This document shows, piece after piece, positions 1-11,736 of a stretch of 64,000 nt of DNA; the first letter of the stretch is position 1, and each line of letters opens with the position of its first letter. Origin of the DNA: Amborella trichopoda (Eukaryota > Streptophyta > Magnoliopsida > Amborellales > Amborellaceae); contig NW_006494943.1 in NCBI RefSeq assembly GCF_000471905.2, forward strand, positions 2,309,072 through 2,373,071. Direction: 5' to 3'. Position numbers and translations under genes: made by a program. The notes beneath the pieces are model-generated. The model searched no databases. It saw only the letters and a program-made list of their open reading frames with translations, and was not told where the DNA came from.

Positions 1-1079
1 ATGTTGATATATTATATTCCTTGTTTTGGCTAAATAATTGTTAAACTTGTTTATTTGACATATTTTATAACTTATAACTAATTATGTACAAATATTTAAA
101 TTATTTTTATAAGTTATAATAAATTATAACTTTTAATTACAAAAAACTCTTAAAAATTGATTAATAAATCTAATAGACTTAAAAAACATAACATTAATTA
201 CAGATAAACCTACAATCCCCAATAAACACTTCTATCATTTTTTTTCTATGCAATTAAAGCGTTAAACCCCATTAGTTTGTAATGCACATGCCCCTTTCAA
301 AATCAATATCTTCATTAATATCTTTGACACAGGTTAAGCATGTAAGACAACATATTGCCAACATAAAAATGACGCATTGCACTACTACAAGATTAATTAG
401 AAACATACCTATAATATAATCTAGCAAGATCACAATAAAGAACTTCGAGTTTATAATTTTTAAGCAATCTAATGAACATGACCTTTATACTTTATAATGA
501 AACAATATTTTTAAGCAATCTAATGAACATGACCTTTTATACTTTATAATGAAACAATATGTCCAGTTTAAATATATTCTACATTCATATTAATTTTTTT
601 AAAATGAAACTCATGAGTCGAGTAGGTAGCACAACATAGGGCCACCACAAAAATGACGCTTTGTATTGCTTGAAGCAATGATTTAGTTAAGATTAGTACT
701 TCTTTAAAATGATAACACAAGTTATGCGAGTAACACAATACAGTGCCACCACAAAAATGGCATGTTTTACTGTTCTATAGAATAGTTAACTTAATATTAA
801 TATTAATTGAATGTCAACTTTAAATGTTAATCAATTATTTATTTTTTTATAAATATAATATCAACTTATCAATTTACTAAGTTACATTTTTTCTAACTCA
901 ATATAAGTTACATAAGTTGTTCCTACATGTTCTTATAGTAGAAAATTTTCACTATTACCATTCCCTAGGTATCTCTAGAGCCACTTATGGTTGACGCCTA
1001 AACTCATTACAAAAATTGAGTTGGCAATACAATAAATCAGCACCATAAACATAACACTATTAAAATGTAGAATTAAGGT
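1..1079. repeat. AT-rich spacer with short tandem repeats
   Basis: No gene seen. There is a direct duplication of about 51 bp at roughly 455-560; the motif TAAGCAATCTAATGAAC starts near 461 and again near 512. A looser, roughly 100-bp unit containing CACAAAAATG and a preceding run of CACAA occurs near 600-700 and 704-800, with a more diverged copy near 320-400. The rest is AT-rich without recognisable structure. Confidence 0.5.
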
Positions 1080-1410
1080 GCACTTAAAACATCAATTGTA
1101 AAAAAGTATTTTGGAGTTGGAAAATCCTCTAATCAATTATCTCCACATCGAGATGTATGAATATGAAAGAAAATAGATTTTGAATTCTAAAAATAGTGCA
1201 TCTTGCAGCATATTATCTCGACCGTCCATGTTCGATATTTTCATTTGTTCATAGATATACTTGATTTGCAACAATTCTTTAGTCTAAAATTTTACAATTA
1301 CAGATGAAAATAGATTCTCAGTATCTCGTATGAATTTTTATGCAAAAATTACATCTTATGATAACATTTGATGTACAATTTACTTTGATGGTTTAAGGTT
1401 ACAACCTTAC
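1080..1410 (+). repeat. Diverged copy of a small dispersed element
   Basis: This stretch aligns by eye with 3,147-3,440 and with the reverse complement of 37,328-37,683. Shared landmarks in order are a block around AAATAGTGCAT, a 'gaccgtc/gaactgtc' block, then TTCATAGATATA and an AT-rich tail. It is the most diverged of the three copies and has no clear terminal inverted repeat. Non-coding. Homology is by eye only. Confidence 0.4.
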
Positions 1411-2552
1411 TAACCACACCCTTATTTTAAAGCCTTCTAAGTTAATTTAAAATAAATTAAATCACATGTAGAACACATGGATTCCGCTAGTAGCCATTCA
1501 ATTCTAGCCGGCCATGACTTGAATTCAGGATATAAAATTTGTGTTATAGCAAAGTCACGATGCATAAATTCAGAAATTAAGGAGTTGCGTGGTTGCCGGT
1601 TTATTATAAGTGGATAAAATGAGTATGATAGATGGTGTACATATATATTTTGTGGCCCATCAACCATTTCTAGGATTTTTAATGACATCTTAGTCCGTAA
1701 TTAGTTCGTAATAACAAATACGAACAAGTCAACCCATTGTTATAAGTTAAATTAGTCACCATAGACACATTTATGAACTACTTTGCCATAAATTTTTCAT
1801 TAAATTAACCATACACATTTTTTATGCAACGCAGGAAGAACCTAACAGCTGTCCACCACGATTTTTGTAGTGAATATTTGGACAGGCAGCATATGCACAT
1901 GAACTATCTTTTTCAATTCTCATACGTCACATGCTATGTCATCTTTTACGCGAGAACAATATTACTTACTCTCATATTTCACCAACTTTGCCATGTTCTA
2001 CGCGTAATATTTCAACGGTCAATAGTAGTACAAACCTAGTTCTATATAATAAGACATTTAGCTAGTTACAAAATTTAAAGATGAGCTATCGAAATAGTGC
2101 CGAGATGCAGAGTAAGGGGGCACAAACGTTCTGGTAATGACAAGGAATGCAACATTTTCTAGCTTTTAAACCACAAGAATCCAGTCTTTATATCCAAAAG
2201 ATCAAGAAAAACTGAATTTTTTCAACTCGGAAATGAATTTAATCATTGGCATCACTTCATTGGCCTCGCTCTTGTTATTTCCCTACAAATGGTCTATCTA
2301 TGAAAAATAAACTCGTCCTCTACTCGCATATGCTCATTCTAATTCTAGGGTCATTAATGGGTTTGAAAATAAAATAAAAAACCGACAGATACAGTCTACA
2401 CGTGATTGAGAAAATATCGTAAGATGGAATAGAACTAGAGACCATCCAAATTTTGGACTGTTAGGCCTAAGTATTTAGAGCAATTTAAAAAGTTCCTTTG
2501 AAGCATCTCTTATATATTGCATATGCACAAAGGATAGAATCAAGAAAATGGC
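1411..2552. other. AT-rich spacer, no gene seen
   Basis: Only short chance reading frames without family features are present. The end of this stretch (about 2,470-2,552) may be decayed downstream LINE sequence continuing the fragment at 2,553-2,890, because its minus-strand translation stays loosely compatible with one. I would not assign it. Confidence 0.4.
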
Positions 2553-2890
2553 TTATAAACCTAGAATCGACCTCAGTAATTGTAATCGACCTGCATAGAA
2601 AAGAGAAAGAGCCTGCCATATTCCTATCCTGCCAATGAACTTCCCCACCAAGCTTTGGCAATTGTAATGCATCAGGTTGCCACGAAACAACGGCAATCCC
2701 AAGTACCTTACCTGTAGTGAACCCTCTCCAAACCCCAATTCCTTCAAGATCAAGTGTTTGGTACTCATCAAAACCCCAAAGAAAAAAATCTTACTTTTTA
2801 GTTACATTCAGTTTCTGTCCAGTGATCTTACCAAAACTAGAAAGCATAGAATTTATCTGTCTAGATGCTAGTACAGAAGCCTCTCAGAAA
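2553..2890 (-). pseudogene. LINE (L1-type) reverse-transcriptase fragment
   Basis: On the minus strand the translation carries the conserved block at the end of plant non-LTR reverse transcriptases: VRYLGLPLFRG, then SLVGKFIGRIGIWQ, then FYAGRLQLLRSIL. Upstream, in a second frame, SRQINSMLSSFGKITGQKL followed by KIFFFGV matches the segment that normally precedes it, so at least one frameshift lies near 2,790. No endonuclease or RNase H domain and no poly-A tail adjoin it. It is a dead internal scrap of a retroelement, not a host gene. Confidence 0.8.
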
Positions 2891-3146
2891 GTTTAAGTTA
2901 ATTCTTTCAACAATAAAATTTCATTTTAAAGATAATTATCAGATATCACCCCCTAAAAATTGAAATATTATCTCATCACCTGTACCATCTGATGACACTA
3001 TTGGACGTTACCTGAACGCATGAGTGGAAAAGAAAAGGAAAAATTTATCCTTTTGTAGTTACTATATGAACCATCTAACATTTTACCCTTTGGGAATTAG
3101 ATATAAAAAAAAGATAGGTTAAAAAGGAAAAGCTTATATATAGTCG

Positions 3147-3445
3147 AGGCTCTAAACAATCAAATTAGAGCCTACCTCAAAACTTACACTAGAAGAGGTT
3201 GTTTTGGTGCCAAAATATCCTCAAATTGATCATCTGAACATCAAAGTGCATGGATATAAGAAAAAATAGATTTGACATTTTGGAAATAGTGCATATTGTA
3301 AAGCATTTTGGAACTGTCGATTCTCAAAATTTTCAAATTCTCATAGATATGTTCCATCTATACTATTTTTAAAACTTTAAATTTTATAATTAAGAATAAA
3401 AATATAATTTAAGAGGAACCGTTTGTAGTCAAATGTTTTATTTGT
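3147..3445 (+). repeat. Small inverted-repeat element family, copy with one terminus
   Basis: Begins with AGGCTCTAAAC and continues to ATTAGAGCC, the same terminus seen at both ends of the complete relative at 37,328-37,683, here in the opposite orientation. About 290 bp align by eye, including AGAAGAGGTTGTTT and AAATTGATCATCT. The right terminus is missing or unrecognisable. It lies about 180 bp upstream of the DUF247 start codon, so it may overlap the promoter. Confidence 0.55.
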
Positions 3446-3621
3446 TTTCATGTTATTGAATATTCTTAAGAAATTAAGCTAAAGCTACGGCAGACCTCCT
3501 ATAAGAATATCCCGATTCTTCTCATCATTGTTATACGCTTCATGCGTGATCTGAGAGTCCACCTGTATATCGATTAAGTGGAGCCTCTCCAGCTCTACCT
3601 TAACACTGTCAGATTACAAAT

Positions 3622-6600
3622 ATGCAAGGCAGGGAGCAATCGGACAGGCAATGGGTTATTGATGTAGTGAATGGGAATGTCAAATTAAACCGAGAGGAAG
3701 AGGCGGAGGAATGGACACATTGTTGTATTTACAAAATCCCGTCCTACCTCCATGACTTCCATGAAGGGTCCTTCGCTCCCAGGCTTGTTTCGCTGGGTCC
3801 ACTGCACCACGGCAGCCCTCACCTTCAACCCATGGAGCACCACAAGCGTCGTGCACTCCTCCACTTCCTTGATCGCTCGAAACACTCGCCCGACGTCTAC
3901 CTCAAGGCCCTCGAAGCTGTGGAGCGGAAGCTCAGGGCCTGCTATGAGTGGCCTGATGAGCTGCCCGTAATGGAGAGCCCTGACTTCCTTAACATGATGC
4001 TGCTTGACGGCTGCTTCTTGCTTGAACTCCACCGCACCACCTCAGATGAGGACACATCAGGCTACACAGACGATGACCCGGTGTTCGGCCCCAATAGGGC
4101 GGATTTCTTTGCGGACAACAAGACTCACGACCTGGTGCTGTTGGAAAACCAAATCCCGTTGCTGGTCTTGCAGACTTTGTTGGACCCCTTGGGGGAACGC
4201 TCCCAGGCCGTCGAGGCGCATAAGGTGGCGTATGAGCTCTATTGGAGTGATAAGTACACTTCGATGCAGGACAAGAGGGGGATGCATCTGCTTCATGTTT
4301 ACCAAATGACGACGCCGTGGGGCGACATTCCTGAAGTGGAAGAGGGGCTAAAAAACGCGGAGCCTTATCACAAGAAGGTACCATCAGCCACGGCGCTACA
4401 TGACGCAGGGGTAAGGTTCCAAGTGAGCCCGAGCGATGGCAGCATGGACTTCAGTTTCGACGGCGGGGTGCTGAAGCTACCCTATGTTGTCATTACCCCA
4501 TCTGAGGTTTGTATTCGTTAACACAATCATAAGGATGGCTATTTAACATTTTACAGGTTTTTTGGTTGAATTTCAAAGGCTAGAGAAGGGCAAGAACATT
4601 AAATATCTAAATTATGCATTCTTTTGATAATGTTTTCAATAAAGATAAATTTTTTAATAAAATATAAATTTTCTAACAATTTTCCATTAAAGTTTGTACC
4701 CTCTTGAAAAAGGGCTAGATTGTTTTTGGTTATTGAGAGGAATTCTGTAGGATGTCAATCTTTTAATCCGTACAGCTGCGACGAACAAATTTATTAAAAG
4801 ATTTTTGGTAACTCTTAATGCTAAATGGTTATCCGAGACCCGAATCATTCACATCCGGACCCGTGTCGAATCGGTAGATTGGTTTGAAGAATCGGCAATT
4901 TTTTTTTCAAATTTTTTTCAAAAAATCATTGTAATTCTCTAAAAATAATGTTTTTTTGATTTCTAAAATAAATTAGGAGTGGTGCATTATGTACTTTCAT
5001 TACGTTGTAAAAATAGGTAAATTTTTAGAAGCTGTTTTTCTTTCTGGATATTTGTATAATTATAAATTAAAATATAGAATTATAATATTGCATCAAAATA
5101 ATTGAAAAATATTAGAAAACACTTCCATATAACTTAAAAATATTTTTAATGTATATAGAAATAATTATATTGACATAAGTTTAACATAATTATAAATAAG
5201 AATTTCACATAATTATGTTAATTTTTGTAATTATTATATGCAATTTTGTTATTGTAATTATATTGAATTAAAACTTAATTATATGTACTTTATTTTTGTA
5301 TATTATAAAAAAGAAATAAGGTATTTGTTATTATTTATTAAATTTATAAGTATATTAATTTAAAATTACAATCTAAAGTAAATAAAAATTTCAATATAGC
5401 AACAACAATTTTAACATAATTTTATAAATAAGTTTATATTTTTTATATATTTATATTCATTTAACATAATAATATTAATGTAATTTTCATGTGATCATAT
5501 TGACATAATTAAAATTACATAATGGAGAGCCAACTATGAAATTTGTTATATGTACTTTCTTAGTAGAGGGCCAACTCTTTTCATGTATAATCTATTTTTT
5601 GTAAGTTTATATGGAATTTTATTTTGTAATTATGTATAATTAACACTTACCATAATTGTGTGAAACAAACTGGTACGCATTGCTCACGAATCGCGAACAT
5701 TGAGTTGAGTGCATGTGGTGCGCAATTATTCAAGACTGCTTACGGAGGGTACTTACGTGTTTGGAGAAACATGGGGCAATTCATACGGTTCATAAAGTAC
5801 GCACCACCCGTCATAATTGCATGCAACAAACTAGACGCTTTGCACATGAATCGTGCACGTTGAGTTGAGTGCGTGAGGTGCGCAAGTACACAAGACTATG
5901 TATGGAGGGCACTTATGTGGCACATCATACGTACATGTTGGGGGAACATGGGGCAAATCTTACAGCACATAAGTGTACACCACCCGTCATAATTACGCGC
6001 AACAAACCAATGCACTTTGCGCTTGAATTGCGTGTGTTGAAAATTGAAACACTACTGGACAACTGTGACTGTGTGATGAAGTTTGGATGGTGACGAGAGT
6101 AGACGGAATCACTATTCATTTTCTCCAATAGGCTTTTTGTAGTATCTATATATATATATATATAAAATAAACACTTGCAAAGTATTTTTGGCTAAACATA
6201 TCATTGTGTTGGGATCTTTAGAAAAGAAAAAATAATATTAACTCATTGGATATTTAAAAGTAAAAACTTATATTACTTTTTAGGATCTTTTTTTTAAAAA
6301 TATAATACTTATTCATGGGATATTTTAAAAGAAAAACGGAAAACTACATCGGGCATGGGCACGTTTACTCCATACATCTACTTTAAAATTTATTTTCAAG
6401 TTGCTTTATCCATTATTCCATATCATATGTATGAATTTATCTATCTATTTTTCTAATTTTATTAAAGCAAGATTACAAGTTCATGGTTCTAAACGCTATA
6501 TTTTTACACAAACTAATTATTACTCATTAGGTCTATATAGTTGTAAGGGTCTATATATTTGATCTGAAACTATTTTACATTTCCTCTTTTTCTCACAATA

Positions 6601-8021
6601 GATTTGAGTTAGAGAGATCCATTTTATTGAAATAAGCTGCATTTTAAATTTCATTTGACTATAAAGTGACTGTAATGGATAACAAACACTCAGACATGAG
6701 ATAGGTTCTCAATACATGTGTATTTTCAATAAAAATAATTAAAAACTGTAATGCAATAAAACTTCTTTTTCTAAAAAAAAAAAGCTAGTAGACTATAATT
6801 TAAGAATTTTGGTTATTTTTTGAAATTTTTGTAACGTCAGATCTTGTCGATTTGCCCGATCCTCCAATCTGAATTGTTGATCCACCGATCCGACCTAGTC
6901 TTCGGGATGGGTGATTCAAATCACAAATCAATTTGTTTTCAAACCATGATTACAGGCATTGCAGCAGGTGCAAAGACCGAAGTATAAGTATTCAAATTTG
7001 GGATAAAATATAATTTTGTCAAAGTCAATTCATACAAACAAGCGTGAATTATGTACAGACAACAAAAATTATTAAAATACGAAATGAGTCCAATTTTGGG
7101 GTAAAATTACGTTCAAGGTTGATCAACCTGAGTTTTTTTATTTTTTTCAAAATTTCTCCTCGGTAGAAAGATAGCATCCTCGGACAGCAAATTTTTTGTT
7201 TTTTTTAGTTTTTCGATAGTAGGGTTGTGCCCTAATGTCTATGGTAGTGCTCCGTCGGTCTCATGATAGCATCATGAGACCGCCTTTTTTGGTGCATTTC
7301 AAAGTGTTCCAAGGTTGGCTTCCTCGGACCAGAAAGACTTACTTTTTTAAGCATTCAAAGGTGGTCTGTGCTGCCCATTCTCAGACCGCCTTTTCTACTG
7401 CTCTTCACGGTGGTTTGAGGTTGGCATCCTCGGACCGACTTCTTTGGTTCTCTTTAAGAGGGCCCGAGGTTATCATCTTTGGACCACATTATCTCATTTA
7501 TTTGTTAAGAAATAAGCTGGTCTGAGGATGCCAACCTTAAACTACCTTGTAGACTGGCACTGCCCCTCACACTAAAACACTGTCCTACTAACGAAACAGA
7601 CAAAAAATAATAATAATTAAAAAGTGGTTTGAGGATACTATCATTGGACCGAAAGGTAATTTTTTAAAAAATAAAAAATATGGGTTGACTGACTAATTTT
7701 CATCCAAAATTGTCCCATTTTGTATTTTTCTATTTTTTGTCCATACATAAATTAGTTTACAAACAATATTGATTGAATTTAAATTCATTTAATATTCCAT
7801 GCTCTCTATCCATTTTATGATTCATATTTTATTTGATTTTTCAGAATCCATTTTTTTCCAAGCTTTAAGGATTTTTAGACCTCTTGGGAATGCAAGTGCA
7901 AACTCACGCGTGTTGATTAGACTCGCCCAAGTTGAAAGAAAAGAAAATGCTGAAAAATGAAAATAATTTTTTTAAAATTTGTATACTATTGAAATCCATT
8001 TCGGGCTAAAAATAGAGAAGT

Positions 8022-8059
<38 letters not shown>

Positions 8060-8540
8060 TAAATAAATAAAAGAAAAGGAAAAACTTGGGTCGATCCTTA
8101 TTTGTTTTAACTTTTTATGGCATTTGGAACAGGAAACCTTTCTATTGAATGTGATGGCATTTGAGCAGTTGCATGTGGACATGGATAATCCAATAAGCTC
8201 AGTCGTTAAATTGATGGATAATCTGATAGACACAGCCAAAGATGTCCAACTGCTAGTAGATTCAGGCATAATAGAGAATAGGATGGAAAGTGACCAAGAG
8301 GTGGCTGAGCTCTTCAATCGGGTCACTAAGGGAATGGCCTTTTTTGAGAATTCCAACCTAAAGGGGGTGCGGACGCGGCTGATCCGCCACTGCAAGAGGC
8401 GTCAGAATTTGTGGAGGGCTCGCTTCGTCAACACCTACCTTCGCGACCCATGGACGGTTATAGCGTTGCTGGCAGCGGGGCTCCTGCTGTGTCTAACATT
8501 GCTTCAAACTGTGTATTCGGTGCTCAGTTATATTAAGTAG
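3622..8540 (+). CDS. DUF247 (UPF0481) family protein, two exons
   Basis: Proposed exons are 3622-4506 and 8133-8540, giving 430 residues, within the usual family size. Exon 1 carries the N-terminal family landmarks CCIYKIP (residues 34-40), SLGPLHHG (57-64), MLLDGCFLLEL (about 126-136) and LLENQIPLLVL (about 173-183), then PSATALHDAGVRF. Exon 2 carries VMAFEQLH, KLMDNLIDT, DSGIIEN and CKRR, and ends with a hydrophobic helix (WTVIALLAAGLLLCLTLLQT) followed by VYSVLSYIK, the usual C-terminal membrane anchor. The donor GAG|GTTTGT and acceptor AACAG|GAA are both phase 0 and join the domain without a gap. No stop interrupts either exon. A possible poly-A signal AATAAAAATAAG lies near 8,669. The family is plant-specific; apart from self-incompatibility-linked members in grasses its function is mostly unknown, so I assign no role. 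Failure to splice would end the protein at 4521 without the membrane helix. Confidence 0.85.
5651..6045 (+). repeat. Tandem repeat, about 161-176 bp period, 2.3 units
   Basis: Unit starts marked by CATAATT are at 5651, 5812 and 5988. Shared blocks are CAACAAACT, TTGAGTTGAGTGC, GTGCGCAA, GGAGGG and ACCACCCGTCATAATT. The units keep short open frames, but frame and sequence differ between units, so a protein is unlikely. It lies in the DUF247 intron and is absent from the duplicate locus at 43 kb. Confidence 0.75.
7026..7775. mobile_element. Foldback DNA element in intron (about 750 bp)
   Basis: Ends are inverted repeats of about 95-100 bp: 7026-7128 against the reverse complement of 7682-7775 (shared CAAAATGGG/CCAATTTTGG region and a GGTTGA end). 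Between them the motif GGCATCCTCGGACC and variants recur about every 50-100 bp, mostly in one orientation and inverted near 7,515. No transposase frame. It looks like a non-autonomous long-TIR element. The same element at the same position in the duplicate locus shows it inserted before the duplication. Superfamily not assigned because no target duplication is clear. Confidence 0.6.
8021..8070. repeat. TA and TAAA microsatellite
   Basis: A run of AT dinucleotides followed by repeated AAATA units ends about 65 bp before the splice acceptor of DUF247 exon 2. The duplicate locus has an AAT trinucleotide run at the corresponding place (about 45,633-45,676), so this point is length-unstable in both copies. 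Confidence 0.85.
8133..8540 (+). CDS. Exon 2 of the DUF247 gene (membrane-anchor half)
   Basis: This exon encodes 135 residues and the stop codon. It is listed separately because exon 1 lies 3.6 kb upstream and a gene finder could split the locus in two. In-frame reading upstream of the acceptor gives no family sequence, which supports the acceptor at 8131-8132. A pseudogene copy at 45,742-46,143 covers the same exon and shows where the exon begins by loss of similarity to coding constraint. Confidence 0.85.
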   Translation, partial: ETFLLNVMAFEQLHVDMDNPISSVVKLMDNLIDTAKDVQLLVDSGIIENRMESDQEVAELFNRVTKGMAFFENSNLKGVRTRLIRHCKRRQNLWRARFVNTYLRDPWTVIALLAAGLLLCLTLLQTVYSVLSYIK

Positions 8541-9297
8541 TTTATTGACTGCCATCGTTGCTCGTGATAAGTCTTGGTAGTTGTCAGGTTAAAGTAAATG
8601 TTTAGCTGTCGGTTTGACAAGAGTAGAGAGAGAGAAGGTTGATCATCTTTTTAACAGTGTATCTCATTAATAAAAATAAGACTTATATCTCTCTGGACTC
8701 TGATGTGCTTTAGTCTCTGGTGTGTACATGGTGGTTTTGTTTGTATATCGCTAATTTTGCACAATTGTTCTTTGTACGCGTGCTGTGTGTCTCAACAATG
8801 CCAATTTTGAATCTTCTTCTTCTGAAGCGTTTTTGGTTTTTGTTTTATGAAAAAGTATTTTGATCCTAATGCTTATGCAAGTTGAAATAATGCATCTTTA
8901 GAAATCAATACCACAAGTTGTCTAATCTCAAGATAAGAACAAGCGTAAATGAAGATGACAAATGGGAAAAGAATACGTCCAAGAAGATATAATTCTACCT
9001 TAAGAATTTATGAACTTTTGATCTCTCGAAATTAAAAGTTAGAATCACCATAAACCATCACATGAGGAAAAGCTTGTTATTTTCGTTTTCATATGTTTTA
9101 AGCCCCTCAAAATCCGAAACGCATTACAATTCTAAATGGATATGAACCATTAAATTACTATAGTTGTTTCTTATTTTATCCCATGCCTATAAAAAGACTA
9201 AAATCTAATACTGTTTATGTAATTAAACAGTATAGCCGAATCTTTTAGTAAAAGACAATCGGCGCTTATGACTGTTGTTGAAGTCATTTTCGAACCT
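8541..9297 (+). other. 3' flank of DUF247 gene
   Basis: No second gene. Contains the probable poly-A signal (near 8,669) and AT-rich DNA that remains alignable to 51,190-51,965 in the duplicate locus. Between 8,530 and 8,560 it also contains the sequence corresponding to the Copia insertion site of copy 2, without the insertion. Confidence 0.5.
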
Positions 9298-9579
9298 TTT
9301 ACTAGAAGGTAAAGTTGTTTAAATTTAAAAAGTACCATAATTCCACTTAAAAAAAAATAAAAATAAAAATAAAAAATCAATCATACACTTTTCAAATAAC
9401 AAAAATGACGAAGCTCATTTTATCTGCATGGAATAAAATAAGAGGCAATCAAAGTAATTTAATAGTTCACACTACATTCTAAATTTAACATTAAGGATTT
9501 TCAGTAGTTTAGCCATAAAACCCTTATTTAAGCGAGAACTAATCTTAGAAGCTTCCTACAAAGTCTTGGCCATCCACTC

Positions 9580-9880
9580 CCTTTTAATTCCAATTCTTAG
9601 GCGGGCAACAGGACAAGCCTGGGCCTGGTCTTCCTGCCCTAGTCCCCATGCTTCCCTGTCTCTTTGATATGAGATTTCAATCTCCAGCCTGCTTTTTGTT
9701 TGCCTCTATTTTGAGTCCCCATTAATTTTAAGGTCAGATTTGTTTTTTTCCTTTTCTTTCTATTGCCTCTCTCTCTCTCTCCCCTCTTTCTCATTTCTTT
9801 CCTTTCATCTCTTCACTTCATCCCTCTCTTTCCTTTACCCTTAATCCAAGATCAACATTTTCCTCTGACCACCAGCTATT
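9580..9880 (+). promoter_or_regulatory. CT-rich, promoter or 5'-UTR-like region
   Basis: A higher-GC stretch (9,590-9,720) is followed by a strongly pyrimidine-rich tract with a CT run near 9,769-9,783, typical of plant promoters and leaders. The same style resumes at 12,471 after the inserted LTR array (CCTCGACTCTCATCTCCTC). The array therefore appears to have landed inside one leader-like region. No TATA box or start site can be fixed; this rests on composition only. Confidence 0.3.
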
Positions 9881-10598
9881 TGTTGTGCGAGGAAGCTCTT
9901 TAAACCCGATGCGTTGATTTTTTGGCAAATAAAGTACGTAACATATATCACAAGAATATTGGTTCACGCTAAAAGAGCTACATCTACGGGCACGACAAAC
10001 ATAAATCTACTATGCCAATAAAAATTACGTCAAAGATTTTGGAACAAACCTTGACAAACTATCCAAGTCGAGCAAACCCTTTTAAAAAACTATCTATTCC
10101 TTCTCTATACTAAAGGTAATATCGACAACACTTTTCTCTCTTAATAATAAGAAAACAACCCAAAATCTCCATGGGAACCGTTTCTCTATAAGAAACTAAC
10201 CTCTCACTCTACAGGAGTCTTCAGGAGGCATCATCAATATTTCTCTTAATAGGAAACTCTCTTCTTTCTAAGAGGAAATTGCATCTTATATACAAGAGGC
10301 TCTATCTCACTCTCTCTCTAGAGGAACCACCATTCTCATATGGTGACCCAAATAGGGCACACAAATTCTCTGCACTTTCATTCAATATATGTACGATTAG
10401 GAATCTATATTAAATAGGAAACTTCTTATAGATCTTACATATATCTCAAAACCAATAGATATATCCAACAGTTCGAATCGTTTTGGATTTCTATTTCCTT
10501 TAAGAAACTTATCAAATATCAATATCAATCCCACATAATATGAAATTATCTCAATCCCACAAAATATGTTGATGATTTTGGATAGCACCAATCCAACA
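9881..10598 (-). repeat. LTR of the tandem array, copy c
   Basis: 718 bp, starting TGTTGTGCGAGG and ending CCAACA on +. It is the outer LTR at the left end, next to the left CTATT target duplication. Its terminal 40 bp differ from the other two copies (GCTCTTTAAACCCGATGCG replaces the usual block), so it is slightly rearranged. Confidence 0.88.
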
Positions 10599-10802
10599 AT
10601 CTTCACCTTGTTATCAAAATCATCTGCTCACCATGCCAATATCTATTGGATAGCTTCATAAATTCTTCATCTTTTGCCAAATAAATTTCTTCATCATTTT
10701 TGTTGAAAAATAGTAGTTTCCATTAAATTTCTCCACCTCAAACTTTACATTCAAAACCTTTACTGTAATACCAAAAACCCCAAACTGGGCTCTGATAGTA
10801 GT

Positions 10803-11534
10803 TGTTGCGTGTGGAAGTTGACGTGTTGATTTTTTGGCAAATAAAGTAAGAGAAATAAAGTACAAAATACATATCACTAGAATACTGGTTCATCCCAAAA
10901 GGGCTACATCTATGGGCACAATAAATAGAAATCCATTATATTAATGAAAATTACATCAAAAATGTTGGAACAGACATTGACAAAGTATCCAAGTCGAGCA
11001 AACCCTTTCAAATAACTCTCCATTCCTTCTCTCTAATTCTGGCAATATCGACACTTTTCTCTCTTACTAAAAGGAAAACAACCCAAAATCTCCATGGGAA
11101 CTGCTTCTCTGCAAGAAACCAACCTCTCACTCTGCAGGAGTTCTCATGAGCATCATTAATAATTCTCGTCATAGGAAGCTCTCTTATTTTTAAGAGGAAA
11201 TCGCGTCTTATGCACAGGAGGCTCTATCTCACTCTCTTTCTAGAGTAACCACCATTCCCATATGGTGATCCAAATAGGACTCACAAATTCTCTGCACTTT
11301 AATCCGATATATACAAGATTAGGAGTCCATATTAAATAGGAAACTTCCTATGGATCTTACATATATCTCAAAACCAAAAGATATATCCAAGAGTCCAAAT
11401 CTTTTTGGATTTCTATTTCCTTCAAGAAACTTATCAAATATCATTCTCAATCCCACATAATATTAGAATATCTCAATCTCACAAAATATGAGATTTCTTT
11501 ATGTTAGTGATTTTGAATAACGCCGAATCCAATA
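10803..11534 (-). repeat. LTR of the tandem array, copy b (middle)
   Basis: 732 bp, beginning TGTTGCGTGTGG and ending CCAATA on + (CA changed to TA). It is bounded on both sides by spacers, as in an array grown by recombination between LTRs. Confidence 0.88.
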
Positions 11535-11736
11535 ATCTCCACCTTGATATCAAAATCACTTGCTCACCATGCCAATATCTATTGGATAGCTTCATAAATT
11601 CTTCATTTTCTGCCAAATAAATTTTTTCATCATTTTGCTGAAAAATAACTCTTCCATCAAATTTCTCCACCACGAACTTTACATTCAAAACCTTTACTGC
11701 CATACTGAAATCCCAAAACCGGGCTTCGATAACACT

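Larger units (their letters stand above)
4507..8132 (+). other. Intron 1 of the DUF247 gene (3,626 bp)
   Basis: Begins GTTTGT and ends AACAG. From 4,522 to 5,650 it is AT-rich with nothing recognisable; 5,651-6,045 is a tandem repeat; near 6,150 is a TA run; 7,026-7,775 is a foldback element; 8,020-8,070 is a TA and TAAA microsatellite. The second half (from about 6,165) is duplicated at 43,265-45,741. The intron is much longer than typical introns in this family, mainly because of inserted repeats. Confidence 0.7.
6165..9290 (+). repeat. Segmental duplication, copy 1 (intron half plus exon 2 and 3' flank)
   Basis: Aligns by eye with 43,265-46,157 plus 51,190-51,965. Landmarks in both: GGGATATTTTAAAAGAAAAAC, CGATCCTCC, the foldback element, exon 2, TTTTATCCCATGC and TTTTAGTAAAAGA. 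The left edge coincides with a TA microsatellite in both copies. Copy 2 has gained short tandem repeats and a 5-kb Copia. Divergence is substantial, so the duplication is old. Confidence 0.85.

Noticed and set aside
3685..4384. Antisense and other-frame reading frames of up to 131 codons inside DUF247 exon 1
   Set aside because: Shadows of a GC-rich coding exon; the sense frame carries all the family motifs.
6140..6165. CRISPR-like or phage-like spacing in the short repeats of the window
   Set aside because: The repeats are plant-type tandem or microsatellite repeats without uniform unique spacers; nothing prokaryotic is present.
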